Of a stretch of DNA of 64,000 nucleotides, positions 25,373-34,712 are shown in pieces. The position numbers and the translations under genes were made by a program. Every line of letters begins with the position of its first letter. Within the stretch, counting starts at the first letter, position 1. The notes beneath the pieces were generated by a model, which did no database searches, was not told the DNA's origin, and saw only the letters and a program-made list of their open reading frames with translations. Source of the stretch: JAAGZL01 sp050288625 (lineage in GTDB: Bacteria; Pseudomonadota; Gammaproteobacteria; Chromatiales; Chromatiaceae); the NCBI GenBank assembly GCA_050288625.1, contig JBNKEE010000022.1, forward strand, positions 1 to 64,000, given 5' to 3'.

Positions 25373-26971
25373 ATGAAACAGATCACCAGCAACAAGCTGA
25401 TCATCCTGGTCTCCGTCTTTCTCATCCTCTTTGGAAATTTCGCATTTTTCTCCAACACGCTGAATGTGTATCCACCCAATCCTGAGAACATCCCGTTCCT
25501 GTTATCCCTGGCGCTCTTTTACTGCTGCGTATCCGTAATCTTTTTTTCATTGACCTGTTTTCGCCACACCATCAAACCCGTTTTGATCCTGGTGCTTCTG
25601 GCCTCGTCAGTGGCCGCATATTTCATGGACAGCTATAACGTCATCCTCAATAGCGAGATGATGGATAACGTCTTGCATACCAATCCGGCGGAGGCAACCG
25701 ACCTGATCAGCACAAAACTGTTTCTCTACCTGGTCCTGTTGGGAATAGTCCCAGCGATATTCGTGTACAGGAGCAACATAATCAGACAGGGCCTAAAACA
25801 GACGCTCATCTTCAGGACCGTCACTATAGCAGTGGCGCTCTGCATCGCCATCTCCGGCGTATTTATTTTTGGTGACTTTTACGCATCATTTTTTCGCAAA
25901 CATAAACAGCTAAGATTTTACGCCAATCCTATCTACTACATATACTCGACCATCAAGTACCCCTTCGAGAAGACGAACGGCACAGACGCACCACCCAAGA
26001 CACTGGGCGAAGATGCAAAAATACCGGAAGCCGATACCGACCGGGAACTGATCATCCTGGTGGTAGGAGAATCGGCCCGGGCGGATCACTTTTCACTGAA
26101 CGGATACGCCAAAAGGACCAATCCCATGCTGGAACAGGAAAAGCTGTACAGCTTTGGCAACACCTGGGCCTGCGGCACCTCCACCGGCGTCTCCGTGCCC
26201 TGCATGTTCTCCATCTACGATCACGATCATTACCTGAACGGCAAGGCCAACACGATCGAGAATATGCTGGACGTACTCCAGCGTGCCGGGGTTAATGTCC
26301 TGTGGCGGGACAACAATTCCGACTCCAAGGGGGTGGCGGAAAGGGTCACGTTTGAGGACTATAAAACAACGGTGACAAACCCGCTCTGCGACATCGAATG
26401 CAGAGATGAGGGCATGCTTGCCAACCTACAGGAGTACATAGACCGACACCCCACAGGGGATATATTTATCATCCTGCACCAGATGGGCAACCACGGCCCG
26501 GCATACTACAAACGTTATCCCAAGGAGTTTGAACGATTCACCCCGGCGTGCCACACCAATCAACTGGAAGATTGCAGCAACGAAGAGATCAACAACGCCT
26601 ATGACAACGCCATCCTGTATACCGACCACTTCCTGTCCAGGACCATCGCCCTGCTGAAACGTAATGACGAGCAGTTTGAGGCGGCCATGTTCTATATCAG
26701 TGACCACGGCGAGTCGCTAGGCGAAAAAAACATGTACCTGCATGGACTGCCATACATGCTGGCGCCGGAGTCGCAAACCCATGTGCCGATGATCATGTGG
26801 TTCGGGGAAGACTTTGATGAAGATGAGATAGACATCCATGCACTAAAGAACAAGCTCAACAACAGATATACCCACGACAACATCTTTCACACCATACTGG
26901 GTCTGTTCGAACTGGAGACAGCCATCTACGACAGACAGCTGGACATAATAGATCACAAAGAGGAGTACTAG
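25373..26971 (+). CDS. eptA: Lipid A phosphoethanolamine transferase (EptA-like)
   Basis: The 532-residue protein has five N-terminal membrane spans (about 1-185) and a periplasmic alkaline-phosphatase-fold domain. The zinc and active-site pieces are present: VVGESARADHFSLNGYAKRTNP starts the domain, the Thr nucleophile is in CGTSTGVSVPC near 267-277, HQMGNHGP supplies a His, and SDHGESLGE supplies Asp and His. Paired Cys residues (NPLCDIEC, TPACHTNQLEDC) are as expected for the disulfides of the family. It adds phosphoethanolamine to lipid A, reducing negative charge. I chose ATG 25373 before the first span. It lies between the pteridine reductase and folK. Confidence 0.9.
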   Translation: MKQITSNKLIILVSVFLILFGNFAFFSNTLNVYPPNPENIPFLLSLALFYCCVSVIFFSLTCFRHTIKPVLILVLLASSVAAYFMDSYNVILNSEMMDNVLHTNPAEATDLISTKLFLYLVLLGIVPAIFVYRSNIIRQGLKQTLIFRTVTIAVALCIAISGVFIFGDFYASFFRKHKQLRFYANPIYYIYSTIKYPFEKTNGTDAPPKTLGEDAKIPEADTDRELIILVVGESARADHFSLNGYAKRTNPMLEQEKLYSFGNTWACGTSTGVSVPCMFSIYDHDHYLNGKANTIENMLDVLQRAGVNVLWRDNNSDSKGVAERVTFEDYKTTVTNPLCDIECRDEGMLANLQEYIDRHPTGDIFIILHQMGNHGPAYYKRYPKEFERFTPACHTNQLEDCSNEEINNAYDNAILYTDHFLSRTIALLKRNDEQFEAAMFYISDHGESLGEKNMYLHGLPYMLAPESQTHVPMIMWFGEDFDEDEIDIHALKNKLNNRYTHDNIFHTILGLFELETAIYDRQLDIIDHKEEY

Positions 26972-26978
26972 GGTAGGT

Positions 26979-27482
26979 TCACGCCACACCGATCCCAGGC
27001 AACTCAACCGGGGTCAAACCGTGTTTGGCCTGATCGAACTCACCCCATAGTTCAGAATAGCTCCTACCGACAATCGGGTGGAGATCATCTCCGGCCACCT
27101 CCGCCAATGGTCCCAGCACAAATGCATACTCCAGGATCTCGGGTCGGGGCAGCACCAGGGGGCCGTCCTGGACGATCTGATCCCCATAGGTCAGGAGATC
27201 TATATCCAGACTCCTGGCGGCAAACTTGGGGCCGCCGCGGACCCGGCCGTGATCCGCCTCAATCCTGCGAAAGATCCTGGTAAGCTCATGGAGTGACATA
27301 CCGGTATCAAAACCGACCACCATGTTATAAAAAGGACTGCCCGCAAAACCGAAAGATGCATTCTCATACACCTGAGAACTAATCAGTTCTCCGAACTCTT
27401 CACGTAGCGCCTTGACGCATCCGGTAACGTTTGTCTCACGCTCCACATTGCTGCCGATACTCAACCAGACACGCCGTTGCAT
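26979..27482 (-). CDS. folK: 6-hydroxymethyl-7,8-dihydropterin pyrophosphokinase
   Basis: The 167-residue product has the HPPK pattern: WLSIGSNVERE at the start, FYNMVVGFDT in the middle, and the signature RRIEADHGRVRGGPKFAARSLDIDLL region. The enzyme moves pyrophosphate from ATP to the pterin, the step after FolB in folate synthesis. I placed the start at the ATG giving MQRRVWLSIGS; it lies one base after the folB stop and has GAGAGG upstream, inside folB. An ATG six codons earlier is less likely. It ends seven bases from the convergent eptA stop. Confidence 0.93.
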   Translation of the reverse strand: MQRRVWLSIGSNVERETNVTGCVKALREEFGELISSQVYENASFGFAGSPFYNMVVGFDTGMSLHELTRIFRRIEADHGRVRGGPKFAARSLDIDLLTYGDQIVQDGPLVLPRPEILEYAFVLGPLAEVAGDDLHPIVGRSYSELWGEFDQAKHGLTPVELPGIGVA

Positions 27483-27483
27483 T

Positions 27484-27840
27484 TCAGGCCCTCTCGCCAC
27501 GTTCGATTATCACACCGACATCACGGGCGTGGGTGACCGCCCCGATCTTGTTCAGGGTGAGCCGCACCCAGGACACCCCGAACTCTTCCCGTACAATCTG
27601 CGCGCAACGTTCGGCCATGGTCTCCACTAGCTGAAACTCCGACTGTTCCACGAACTCGATCAGACGCTTAGCCACGGACTTGTAATCCAGTGCGTCATCT
27701 ATGTGGTCGCTTGCCGCCGCCTTGGCCACATCCGCGCTCATCTCCACATCCAGCACCACGGTCTGCTTTACCTCGCGCTCCCAATCGTAAACGCCGATGA
27801 CCGTTTCAATGCGCAGATCTTTTAAAAATACTATATCCAT
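27484..27840 (-). CDS. folB: Dihydroneopterin aldolase
   Basis: The 118-residue product starts MDIVFLKDLRIETVIGVYDWE, as FolB proteins do, with the catalytic-site region around GVYDWE and the later ETMAERCA and KIGAVTHARDVGVIIER blocks. It splits dihydroneopterin to 6-hydroxymethyl-dihydropterin, which FolK then uses. The ATG at 27840 matches the family start; an upstream in-frame GTG sits directly on an AGGA and would add five residues. folK follows one base after its stop. The promoter region is shared with the divergent plsY. Confidence 0.93.
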   Translation of the reverse strand: MDIVFLKDLRIETVIGVYDWEREVKQTVVLDVEMSADVAKAAASDHIDDALDYKSVAKRLIEFVEQSEFQLVETMAERCAQIVREEFGVSWVRLTLNKIGAVTHARDVGVIIERGERA

Positions 27841-27976
27841 AGGTATGAGATTCACTCCTGTTTGCTCTGAATCGCTATGGTAAAACAGACGGGATGAATA
27901 ACAAACCGCCTTGACTATCCCGAGGGGGCGAGGTCAAATTAAGCCCTCTCTGACCGAATATAACAACTAAATATTG

Positions 27977-28588
27977 ATGACCGACTATATCCTAATCCCC
28001 GCATCTTACCTGCTCGGCTCCGTCTCCAGCGCCATCATCGTGTGCAAGATCATGGGGCTGCCTGACCCGCGCACCCTGGGCTCCAACAACCCTGGCGCCA
28101 CCAACGTCCTGCGTATCGGGGGCAAGAAGGCGGCCACAATCACCCTGCTGGGGGATATGCTCAAGGGGCTGCTGCCGGTGTTGAGCGCGAATCTTATGGG
28201 GGTCACTCCCCTGATCCTGGCCGCCGTGGCCATGGCCGCATTCCTCGGCCATCTCTACCCCATCTTCTTCCGTTTTCAGGGTGGCAAGGGGGTGGCAACG
28301 GCCCTGGGATGTCAATTCGGACTGGGTTGGCAGATAGGCGGCGTGATCGCCCTGATCTGGCTGTTCATGGCCAAGGTGGTGAAGATATCCTCCCTCTCGG
28401 CCCTGGTCTGCATGGCCCTGGCGCCCCTGGTGGTATGGTGGTTCTGGCCGGCACCGGAACTGGTGGGGATGCAGATAGGCATGAGCATACTCCTGTTCTG
28501 GCGTCACCGCTCCAATATAAGGAATCTGCTGGAGGGTTCGGAGGGCACCATTAAGAGCAGCCCTGATACTGACGATCAGGAGGGCTAA
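27977..28588 (+). CDS. plsY: Glycerol-3-phosphate acyltransferase PlsY
   Basis: The 203-residue membrane protein has about five spans and the PlsY motifs: SYLLGSVSSA, GSNNPGATNVLR, and GHLYPIFFRFQGGKGVAT. It transfers the acyl group from acyl phosphate to glycerol 3-phosphate, the first step of phospholipid synthesis. The ATG follows an in-frame TTG; ATG is preferred. Its end overlaps the stop of the convergent tsaD by four bases. The arrangement folK-folB / plsY / tsaD is common in gammaproteobacteria. Confidence 0.95.
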   Translation: MTDYILIPASYLLGSVSSAIIVCKIMGLPDPRTLGSNNPGATNVLRIGGKKAATITLLGDMLKGLLPVLSANLMGVTPLILAAVAMAAFLGHLYPIFFRFQGGKGVATALGCQFGLGWQIGGVIALIWLFMAKVVKISSLSALVCMALAPLVVWWFWPAPELVGMQIGMSILLFWRHRSNIRNLLEGSEGTIKSSPDTDDQEG

Positions 28589-29625
28589 AGAGCGGACAGT
28601 TCTTCCAGCGGCCAGCGCGCCCTGGCGCTGAACCCAAGCCCTTCTGCCTGTCCCGCCCTCAGACGCTGCCAACCGGCATAGGCGATCATGGCCCCGTTGT
28701 CGGTACAGAACTCCGGACGCGGATAGAAAAGCTCCACCCCCTCTTTATCCATGGCCTGTCGCATGCGCTCACGCAGATGGGCATTGGCGCTCACCCCACC
28801 GGCCAGGACCAGGGTCTGGCTGGCGCATTCCCGCACCGCCCGTCGACACTTGATCACCATGGTATCCACCACCGCATCCTCAAAGGCGCGGGCGATATCT
28901 GCCCGGGTCTGCAGTGCAGACGCCTCATCCAAATCCTGTCCGGCTCCCAGCTCCTGTTGCATGGTGTTCAGGGCAAAGGTCTTGAGGCCGCTGAAGCTGA
29001 AATCCAGACCGGGACGATCGGTCATGGGGCGTGGAAAGTGGAAACGTTCCGGGTCGCCCTGCCCCGCCAGCCTTGCCAGCTCTGGACCTCCCGGATAGGG
29101 CAGGCCCAGAAGTTTGGCCGTCTTATCGAATGCCTCACCGGCGGCGTCATCAATGGACTCCCCAAGCAGACGATAGTGTCCCACCGCCTGCACCTCTATC
29201 AGCTGGGTGTGGCCACCGGACACCAGCAGGGCCACAAAGGGAAATTGCGGTCTTCTCTCATCCAACATCGGGGCCAGCATATGGCCCTCCATGTGGTGCA
29301 CCCCGACCGCCGGCACCCCCAGGGCCCAGGCCAGACCGCGTCCGATGGAGGCCCCTACCAGCAAGGCCCCTACCAGACCGGGACCTGCGGTGTAGGCCAC
29401 ACCATCCAACTGATCCAGGCCTGAATCGGTCTGGGCCAGGGTCTCCCGAATCAGGGGCAGGGTCTTGCGCACATGGTCGCGCGATGCAAGCTCCGGTACT
29501 ACGCCGCCGAAATCCGCATGGGTCTTGATCTGACTGTAGAGGCTATGGGCCAGCAGCCCCTGAGCGCTATCGTAGATGGCGATCCCGGTCTCGTCACAGG
29601 ATGTTTCTATTCCCAAAACCCGCAA
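28585..29625 (-). CDS. tsaD: tRNA N6-threonylcarbamoyladenosine transferase TsaD
   Basis: The 346-residue protein begins MRVLGIETSCDETG, the standard TsaD start, and has the metal-binding HHMEGH (H111 and H115), the LVSGGHTQL block, and the ASVSANAHLR-like LAGGVSANAHLRERM block. With TsaB, TsaC and TsaE it makes the t6A37 modification of tRNAs that read ANN codons. The start codon is TTG, supported by a GAGGGG ribosome site five or six bases upstream. It is divergent from rpsU across 259 bases. Confidence 0.96.
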   Translation of the reverse strand: MRVLGIETSCDETGIAIYDSAQGLLAHSLYSQIKTHADFGGVVPELASRDHVRKTLPLIRETLAQTDSGLDQLDGVAYTAGPGLVGALLVGASIGRGLAWALGVPAVGVHHMEGHMLAPMLDERRPQFPFVALLVSGGHTQLIEVQAVGHYRLLGESIDDAAGEAFDKTAKLLGLPYPGGPELARLAGQGDPERFHFPRPMTDRPGLDFSFSGLKTFALNTMQQELGAGQDLDEASALQTRADIARAFEDAVVDTMVIKCRRAVRECASQTLVLAGGVSANAHLRERMRQAMDKEGVELFYPRPEFCTDNGAMIAYAGWQRLRAGQAEGLGFSARARWPLEELSAL

Positions 29626-29803
29626 AATATACCCCTCAACACCTCATAACAGAATGATTTTACTGAATATTATCCGGTTACGGCCTATCGCCAGCAAAAT
29701 GACCGCGGCAATATTATCGTAACTTGACCGCCTTAGGTTACCAATTTCGCCTCTATGCTCCTAATTCACAGCCATTTTTCGTGATTCACGACGATAAAGT
29801 TTT

Positions 29804-29832
29804 TTGCATTCATGGCCTACAGGCAGTAGAAT
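29804..29832 (+). promoter_or_regulatory. Candidate sigma-70 promoter for the rpsU operon
   Basis: TTGCAT (29804-29809), 17 bases, then TAGAAT (29827-29832) fits spacing well, with a good -10 and a poor -35. The rpsU ATG is 53 bases further on. The rest of the 259-base divergent region shows no other clear signal. Confidence 0.4.
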
Positions 29833-29884
29833 CCCCGCTCTTTAGCCGAGTAATTAGACTGAATTCACTATTTTGAGGTAACAA

Positions 29885-30100
29885 ATGCCCAGCGTACGTG
29901 TAAAAGAGAACGAACCTTTTGAGATTGCCATGCGTCGTTTCAAGCGCTCCTGCGAAAAGGCCGGTGTACTGGCAGAAGTTCGTCGCCGCGAGTTCTACGA
30001 GAAGCCAACTTCCGAGCGTAAGCGCAAGGCCGCAGCAGCCGTAAAGCGCAATATCAAAAAGGTACAGCGCGAAAGCCGCAAGTTCGAACGTCAGTACTGA
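29885..30100 (+). CDS. rpsU: 30S ribosomal protein S21
   Basis: The 71-residue, very basic protein begins MPSVRVKENEPFEIAMRRFKR and is exactly S21. It is part of the 30S subunit and helps mRNA binding at initiation. A GAGGTAACAA ribosome site precedes the ATG. It is the first gene of the macromolecular synthesis operon with yqeY, dnaG and rpoD. A small hairpin CTGAG-TCATC-CTCAG (30097-30111) overlaps its stop and may be a weak attenuator, as a terminator lies here in Escherichia coli. Confidence 0.98.
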   Translation: MPSVRVKENEPFEIAMRRFKRSCEKAGVLAEVRRREFYEKPTSERKRKAAAAVKRNIKKVQRESRKFERQY

Positions 30101-30140
30101 GTCATCCTCAGACCCCTCCTGACCCAACGCTCTCCGAACC

Positions 30141-30584
30141 ATGCTCAAGCAACGCATCCAGGATGACATGAAAGGCGCCATGAAGGGCGGCGACAAGCGC
30201 AGGCTTGGCGTCATCCGCCTGATCATGGCAGCGGTCAAACAACGCGAGGTGGATGAGAGGATCGAGTTGAATGACGAACAGATCCTGGCCGTCCTGGACA
30301 AGATGGTAAAACAGCGCCGCGACTCCATCGAACAATACGAAAAGGCCGGACGGGACGAACTGGTCGAACAGGAGAGGTTCGAGATTGAGATACTTCAGGA
30401 GTATCTGCCAGAGGCCCTGAGCGAGGAAGAGATCACAGGACTGATCAAACAGGCCATCGCAGATTCCGGCGCCGAGTCCATGCGGGACATGGGCAAGGTG
30501 ATGGGACAACTCAAGCCACAGCTACAGGGACGTGCCGACATCGGCGCTGTCAGCGCACAGGTAAAGCAGCTGCTTGGCAGTTGA
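30141..30584 (+). CDS. yqeY: GatB/YqeY domain protein
   Basis: The 147-residue helical protein fits YqeY, which resembles the C-terminal tRNA-contacting domain of GatB. It shows MLKQRIQDDMKGAMKGGDK at the start and FEIEILQEYLPEALSEEEI in the middle, both usual for the family. Its exact job is unknown; a link to tRNA or amidotransferase work is inferred from the GatB likeness. It lies between rpsU and dnaG, a frequent place for it outside enterobacteria, 40 bases after rpsU. The ribosome site is weak. Confidence 0.92.
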   Translation: MLKQRIQDDMKGAMKGGDKRRLGVIRLIMAAVKQREVDERIELNDEQILAVLDKMVKQRRDSIEQYEKAGRDELVEQERFEIEILQEYLPEALSEEEITGLIKQAIADSGAESMRDMGKVMGQLKPQLQGRADIGAVSAQVKQLLGS

Positions 30585-30633
30585 TTCCATTCCAGATATA
30601 CCCTTCCGGCCTGCGATGTTTTAGTCTTACGGC

Positions 30634-32379
30634 ATGGCAGGCAAGATACCAGCACATTTCATCGATGAACTGATAGACCGGATCGATATCGTCGATCTGA
30701 TAAACAGCCGTGTGCCCCTGAAAAAGACAGGGCGGGACTACCAGGCATGCTGCCCCTTCCACGATGAAAAGACCCCATCCTTCACCGTAAGCCGGGAAAA
30801 ACAGTTCTATCACTGTTTCGGTTGCGGGGCCCATGGCACCGCCATCGGATTTCTCATGGAGTACGACAACATGGGTTTTGTCGACGCCATAGAGGAACTG
30901 GCCCAGCGACAGGGACTGGAGGTGCCGCGGGAGGGCGGACAATCATCCGGACCGGACCTGCGTCCACTGTACGAGACACTGGAGCAGTCCGCCAATTACT
31001 ACAGCCAACAACTACGCAGGCACCCACAGGCCCAACAGGCCATAGATTACCTGAAAGGACGCGGTCTCAGCGGAGAGATCGCGGCGGAGTTCGGTGTGGG
31101 CTTCGCCCCACCCGGCTGGGACAACCTGATTAAACAGCTTGGATCTACCCAGGATGAACTGAAGCGTCTGCGTATCACCGGCATGATCTCGGAACCGGAC
31201 GGCAAATGCTATGACCGCTTCCGCCAGCGCATCATGTTCCCCATCCGTGACCGGCGCGGCAGGGTAATAGCCTTTGGCGGGCGCGTCTTGAGCAAGGATG
31301 ATTCACCGAAGTATCTGAACTCACCAGAGACCCCGCTATTCCACAAAGGCCGTGAGCTCTACGGCCTGTATGAGGCCCAGCAGGCCCTGCGCAACATAGA
31401 GCAACTGCTGGTGGTGGAAGGATATATGGACGTGGTGGCCCTGGCCCAGTTTGGTATCCGCAATGCCGTGGCCACCCTGGGCACCGCCACCACCAGTGAA
31501 CACCTGGAACAGCTGTTCCGCATTACCCACAAGGTGATCTTCTGCTTCGATGGAGATCGGGCCGGCTCAGATGCCGCATGGAAGGCCCTGAAGACCGCAC
31601 TACCCCTGATGCGTGATGGACGGGAGACCAAGTTCCTGTTCCTGCCGGACGGTGAGGACCCGGACACACTGGTGAGAAAAGAGGGGACTGAGTCTTTCAT
31701 TCAACGCATCGACCAGGCCACCCCACTGGCGCAATTCATGTTCGATCGACTCAAGATCGAGGTCGACACCACAGACCCGGGTGGCAGGGCCCGCCTGACA
31801 GAACTGGCAAAACCCCTGATATCCAGCATCCCCAAAGGGGTCTTCCGCGACATCCTGCAACAACAACTGAATGAGATAGTAGGGCTGGACACCTCTTATA
31901 TGATGGAAGAACAAGGGCTATCCAGATCCAAAAGGTCGCCGCTCCCCCCCTCCAGATCCCATAGACCCATGCCCATGGTCCGCCGCGCCATCACCATGCT
32001 ATTGCAGCACCCCCGACTCGCCACGCTGGATGATCTCCCGAAAAAATGGCAAAAATTAGACTCTGTCGGCACAAATCTTTTGAGCAAACTACTTGAATTA
32101 GCCCAGAACCATCCTAATCTTAAGACAGCCCAATTTATCGAGCGCTGGCGCGGAACTGAAGAGCATCAGCACCTGTCGAAGCTGTCTACAGTGGAGCTTT
32201 TCATCCCGGAACAGGGTATAGAGGCGGAATTCAGGGACACGCTTGTGGCTATTGAACAGCAGATGCGCACTGACGAATTGAGCAGGCTGGTGGAAAAGGC
32301 AAAGACCACCAATTTAGAAGACCAAGAAAAAAATCGGCTAAATCAGCTATTAACGGAGAACATCGAAAAGGGTAACTAA
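30634..32379 (+). CDS. dnaG: DNA primase
   Basis: The 581-residue product has the three primase parts: an N-terminal CHC2 zinc finger (C40, H43, C61 and C64), the TOPRIM core with EGYMDV and FDGDRAGSDA, and a C-terminal helicase-binding domain with a long linker. The zinc ligand positions are the same as in well-studied enterobacterial primase. It makes the RNA primers for replication. It lies 49 bases after yqeY, with rpoD 102 bases downstream. Confidence 0.97.
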   Translation: MAGKIPAHFIDELIDRIDIVDLINSRVPLKKTGRDYQACCPFHDEKTPSFTVSREKQFYHCFGCGAHGTAIGFLMEYDNMGFVDAIEELAQRQGLEVPREGGQSSGPDLRPLYETLEQSANYYSQQLRRHPQAQQAIDYLKGRGLSGEIAAEFGVGFAPPGWDNLIKQLGSTQDELKRLRITGMISEPDGKCYDRFRQRIMFPIRDRRGRVIAFGGRVLSKDDSPKYLNSPETPLFHKGRELYGLYEAQQALRNIEQLLVVEGYMDVVALAQFGIRNAVATLGTATTSEHLEQLFRITHKVIFCFDGDRAGSDAAWKALKTALPLMRDGRETKFLFLPDGEDPDTLVRKEGTESFIQRIDQATPLAQFMFDRLKIEVDTTDPGGRARLTELAKPLISSIPKGVFRDILQQQLNEIVGLDTSYMMEEQGLSRSKRSPLPPSRSHRPMPMVRRAITMLLQHPRLATLDDLPKKWQKLDSVGTNLLSKLLELAQNHPNLKTAQFIERWRGTEEHQHLSKLSTVELFIPEQGIEAEFRDTLVAIEQQMRTDELSRLVEKAKTTNLEDQEKNRLNQLLTENIEKGN

Positions 32380-32481
32380 AACATACGGATCTGTTGCAAT
32401 TATCTAGAAATATTGTCGCTCCATTGCTATACTTGCCGGCTTGTGTCCGTAAACCAGGTTACCGCAAATTCAAGGTAGGAA

Positions 32482-34338
32482 ATGAACCAAGAACAGCAGC
32501 AATCCCAACTGAAACAGCTGATCGCAAAAGGGAAAGAGCAGGGGTTCCTGACCTATGCTGAAGTGAATGACCACTTACCTGACAGCATTGTCGAACCGGA
32601 GCAGATCGAAGATATCATCCGCATGATCAATGATATGGGCATTTCAGTACATGAAAGCGCCCCGGATGCAGACGACCACTCAATCTCAGACAGCGCCAAT
32701 TCGACGGATGAAGATGCCGCCGAAGCCGCCGCAGCCGCCCTGGCCAGCGTTGACAGTGAATTTGGACGCACTACCGACCCGGTTCGCATGTATATGCGCG
32801 AAATGGGCACGGTTGAACTTCTCACACGCGAGGGCGAGCTGAAGATCGCCAAGCGCATCGAAGAGGGACTTAATCACGTCCTGACCGCCATCAGCGCCTT
32901 CCCGGACACCGTTGCAATGTTTCTGGAGATGTTCGATAAGGTAAATGCCGAAGAGATGCGTCTAACCGACGTCATCAGCGGCTTCGTTGATCCAAACGAG
33001 CCTGACGAAATCGCCAAGCCCATGACTCCATCAGATCTAGCCGACGACTCCGATGACAGAGACGAAGACGATGACGATATCCTCGACTCTGATGAGGATG
33101 AGGATGACGAAGAGGCTGACACCGGCCCGGACCCGGAAGAGGCAGAGGCAAAACGCAAAGAACTAAGCAAGCGTTTCAAGGCCCTACTCACCAGCATGGA
33201 GAAGAATGGCAGCAATCATGCCAACACAATAAAGGCAACCGAAAAGGTTACCGAGACATTTCTTGAATTCAGATTGGTTCCTGCGGTCTTCAACCAGCTT
33301 GTGGACAATCTGCGTGACACTATCGCCCTGATCCGCACCCAGGAAAGAACGGTCATGGATCTGTGTGTACAACGCGCTCGCATGCCACGCAAGACCTTCA
33401 TCACCTCATTCCCAGAGAAGGAAACAGACCTCAACTGGATCCAGAATCAGATAGATCTGGGCAAACCCTACTCCGAGGCGTTGCATGACGTAACGGAAGA
33501 GGTACTGCGGGCCCAGAAAAAACTACTAGAACTGGAGAAACGCAGCGGCCTTTCTATCCTGGACATCAAAGAGATCAACCGTAAGATGTCTATCGGCGAG
33601 GCCAAGGCCCGTCGAGCCAAGAAGGAGATGGTGGAGGCAAACCTGCGCCTGGTTATATCCATCGCCAAGAAATACACCAACCGCGGCCTGCAGTTCCTGG
33701 ACCTGATTCAGGAGGGCAACATCGGTCTGATGAAGGCCGTGGACAAATTCGAATACCGTCGCGGTTACAAATTCTCCACCTATGCCACCTGGTGGATACG
33801 CCAGGCCATCACCCGCTCCATCGCGGACCAGGCCAGGACTATCCGAATCCCGGTACATATGATTGAGACCATCAACAAGCTAAACCGCATCTCGCGCCAG
33901 ATGGTGCAGGAGATGGGGCGCGAGGCCACCCCGGAAGAACTGGCCGAACGCATGGAGATGCCCGAAGACAAGGTTCGCAAGGTCCTGAAGATCGCCAAAG
34001 AACCCATATCCATGGAAACACCCATCGGCGACGACGAAGACTCCCACCTGGGAGATTTTATCGAGGATTCCGGCGTGGTATCACCCACCGATTCCGCCAC
34101 CAGCGAAGGCCTGCGTGAATCAACCAGGGTCATGCTGGAAGGGCTTACGCCACGCGAGGCCAAGGTGTTACGGATGCGTTTCGGTATCGACATGAATACC
34201 GACCACACACTGGAAGAGGTAGGCAAGCAGTTTGATGTTACACGCGAGCGCATCAGACAGATTGAGGCCAAAGCACTGCGCAAACTGCGTCATCCGTCGC
34301 GTTCGGAAAAGCTCTACAGCTTTATAGATAACGATTGA
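32482..34338 (+). CDS. rpoD: RNA polymerase sigma-70 factor RpoD
   Basis: The 618-residue protein is the primary sigma factor. It has region 1.1 (first 60 residues), an acidic non-conserved region near 185-225 with runs of Asp and Glu, region 2 with LDLIQEGNIGLMKAV and TYATWWIRQAITR, region 3, and region 4 with the helix-turn-helix VTRERIRQIE. It ends KLYSFIDND. An AAGGTAGGAA site precedes the ATG. It is the last gene of the operon and the likely target of the Rsd-type protein at 18766. Confidence 0.98.
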   Translation: MNQEQQQSQLKQLIAKGKEQGFLTYAEVNDHLPDSIVEPEQIEDIIRMINDMGISVHESAPDADDHSISDSANSTDEDAAEAAAAALASVDSEFGRTTDPVRMYMREMGTVELLTREGELKIAKRIEEGLNHVLTAISAFPDTVAMFLEMFDKVNAEEMRLTDVISGFVDPNEPDEIAKPMTPSDLADDSDDRDEDDDDILDSDEDEDDEEADTGPDPEEAEAKRKELSKRFKALLTSMEKNGSNHANTIKATEKVTETFLEFRLVPAVFNQLVDNLRDTIALIRTQERTVMDLCVQRARMPRKTFITSFPEKETDLNWIQNQIDLGKPYSEALHDVTEEVLRAQKKLLELEKRSGLSILDIKEINRKMSIGEAKARRAKKEMVEANLRLVISIAKKYTNRGLQFLDLIQEGNIGLMKAVDKFEYRRGYKFSTYATWWIRQAITRSIADQARTIRIPVHMIETINKLNRISRQMVQEMGREATPEELAERMEMPEDKVRKVLKIAKEPISMETPIGDDEDSHLGDFIEDSGVVSPTDSATSEGLRESTRVMLEGLTPREAKVLRMRFGIDMNTDHTLEEVGKQFDVTRERIRQIEAKALRKLRHPSRSEKLYSFIDND

Positions 34339-34408
34339 TAAAAACAGCGCCAGGTAAGGCTTGAACAAATACCACGGATGGTTTATTAATACACACCGCT
34401 TAACAACG

Positions 34409-34429
34409 CCGGGCCCTTAGCTCAGTTGG
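34409..34429 (+). pseudogene. Partial copy of the tRNA-Ile2 5' end
   Basis: Twenty-one bases, CC plus GGGCCCTTAGCTCAGTTGG, are identical to 34542-34562, the start of the intact tRNA. The copy stops inside the D-loop, so no tRNA can be made from it. It lies 133 bases upstream in the same direction, and a chain of hairpins separates the two. Confidence 0.9.
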
Positions 34430-34541
34430 GTGAGGTACGACCGTTTGTCCAGTGGACAAACGCAGCGGAATGAACGACCGGCCATGGATGGCCGGGCCGG
34501 AACGAACCACCAGGGACGGTTTAGTCCGGGTTAACAATTTA
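34430..34541 (+). repeat. Hairpin chain between the partial and full tRNA copies
   Basis: Within 112 bases I see GTTTGTCC-AGT-GGACAAAC (34443-34461), CCGGCCAT-GG-ATGGCCGG (34478-34495), and a nested stem CCGGA...AACC...GGTT...TCCGG (34497-34529). A tiny GGT-ACG-ACC stem precedes them. Linkers include GTGAGG and TGAACG, words that recur in the chain at 34709-34776. There is no open frame of note. Confidence 0.75.
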
Positions 34542-34543
34542 CC

Positions 34544-34601
<58 letters not shown>

Positions 34602-34620
<19 letters not shown>

Positions 34621-34712
34621 ATCAAAGCAAACCCGAACGTTATGTTCGGGTTTTTCAGTTTACAGCATATAGGACGAGAACCTACGACATCAAAAAAACA
34701 GGTTCGACAGCC
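34602..34712 (+). repeat. 111-base direct repeat, copy 1 (tRNA 3' end plus terminator)
   Basis: This block holds the last 19 bases of the tRNA, its terminator and following sequence to ACAGCC. It recurs at 34777-34888 with one base change in the terminator T-run and one extra A in an A-run. The copies are 175 bases apart and separated by 64 bases. Confidence 0.92.
34629..34656 (+). terminator. Intrinsic terminator after tRNA-Ile2
   Basis: A 9-bp stem AACCCGAAC-GTTAT-GTTCGGGTT is followed by TTT. It lies ten bases after the CCA end and is the clearest intrinsic terminator in the window. Confidence 0.85.

Noticed and set aside
29626..29884. Further promoters between tsaD and rpsU
   Set aside because: Several partial hexamers exist, but only one pair has good spacing and a fair -10.
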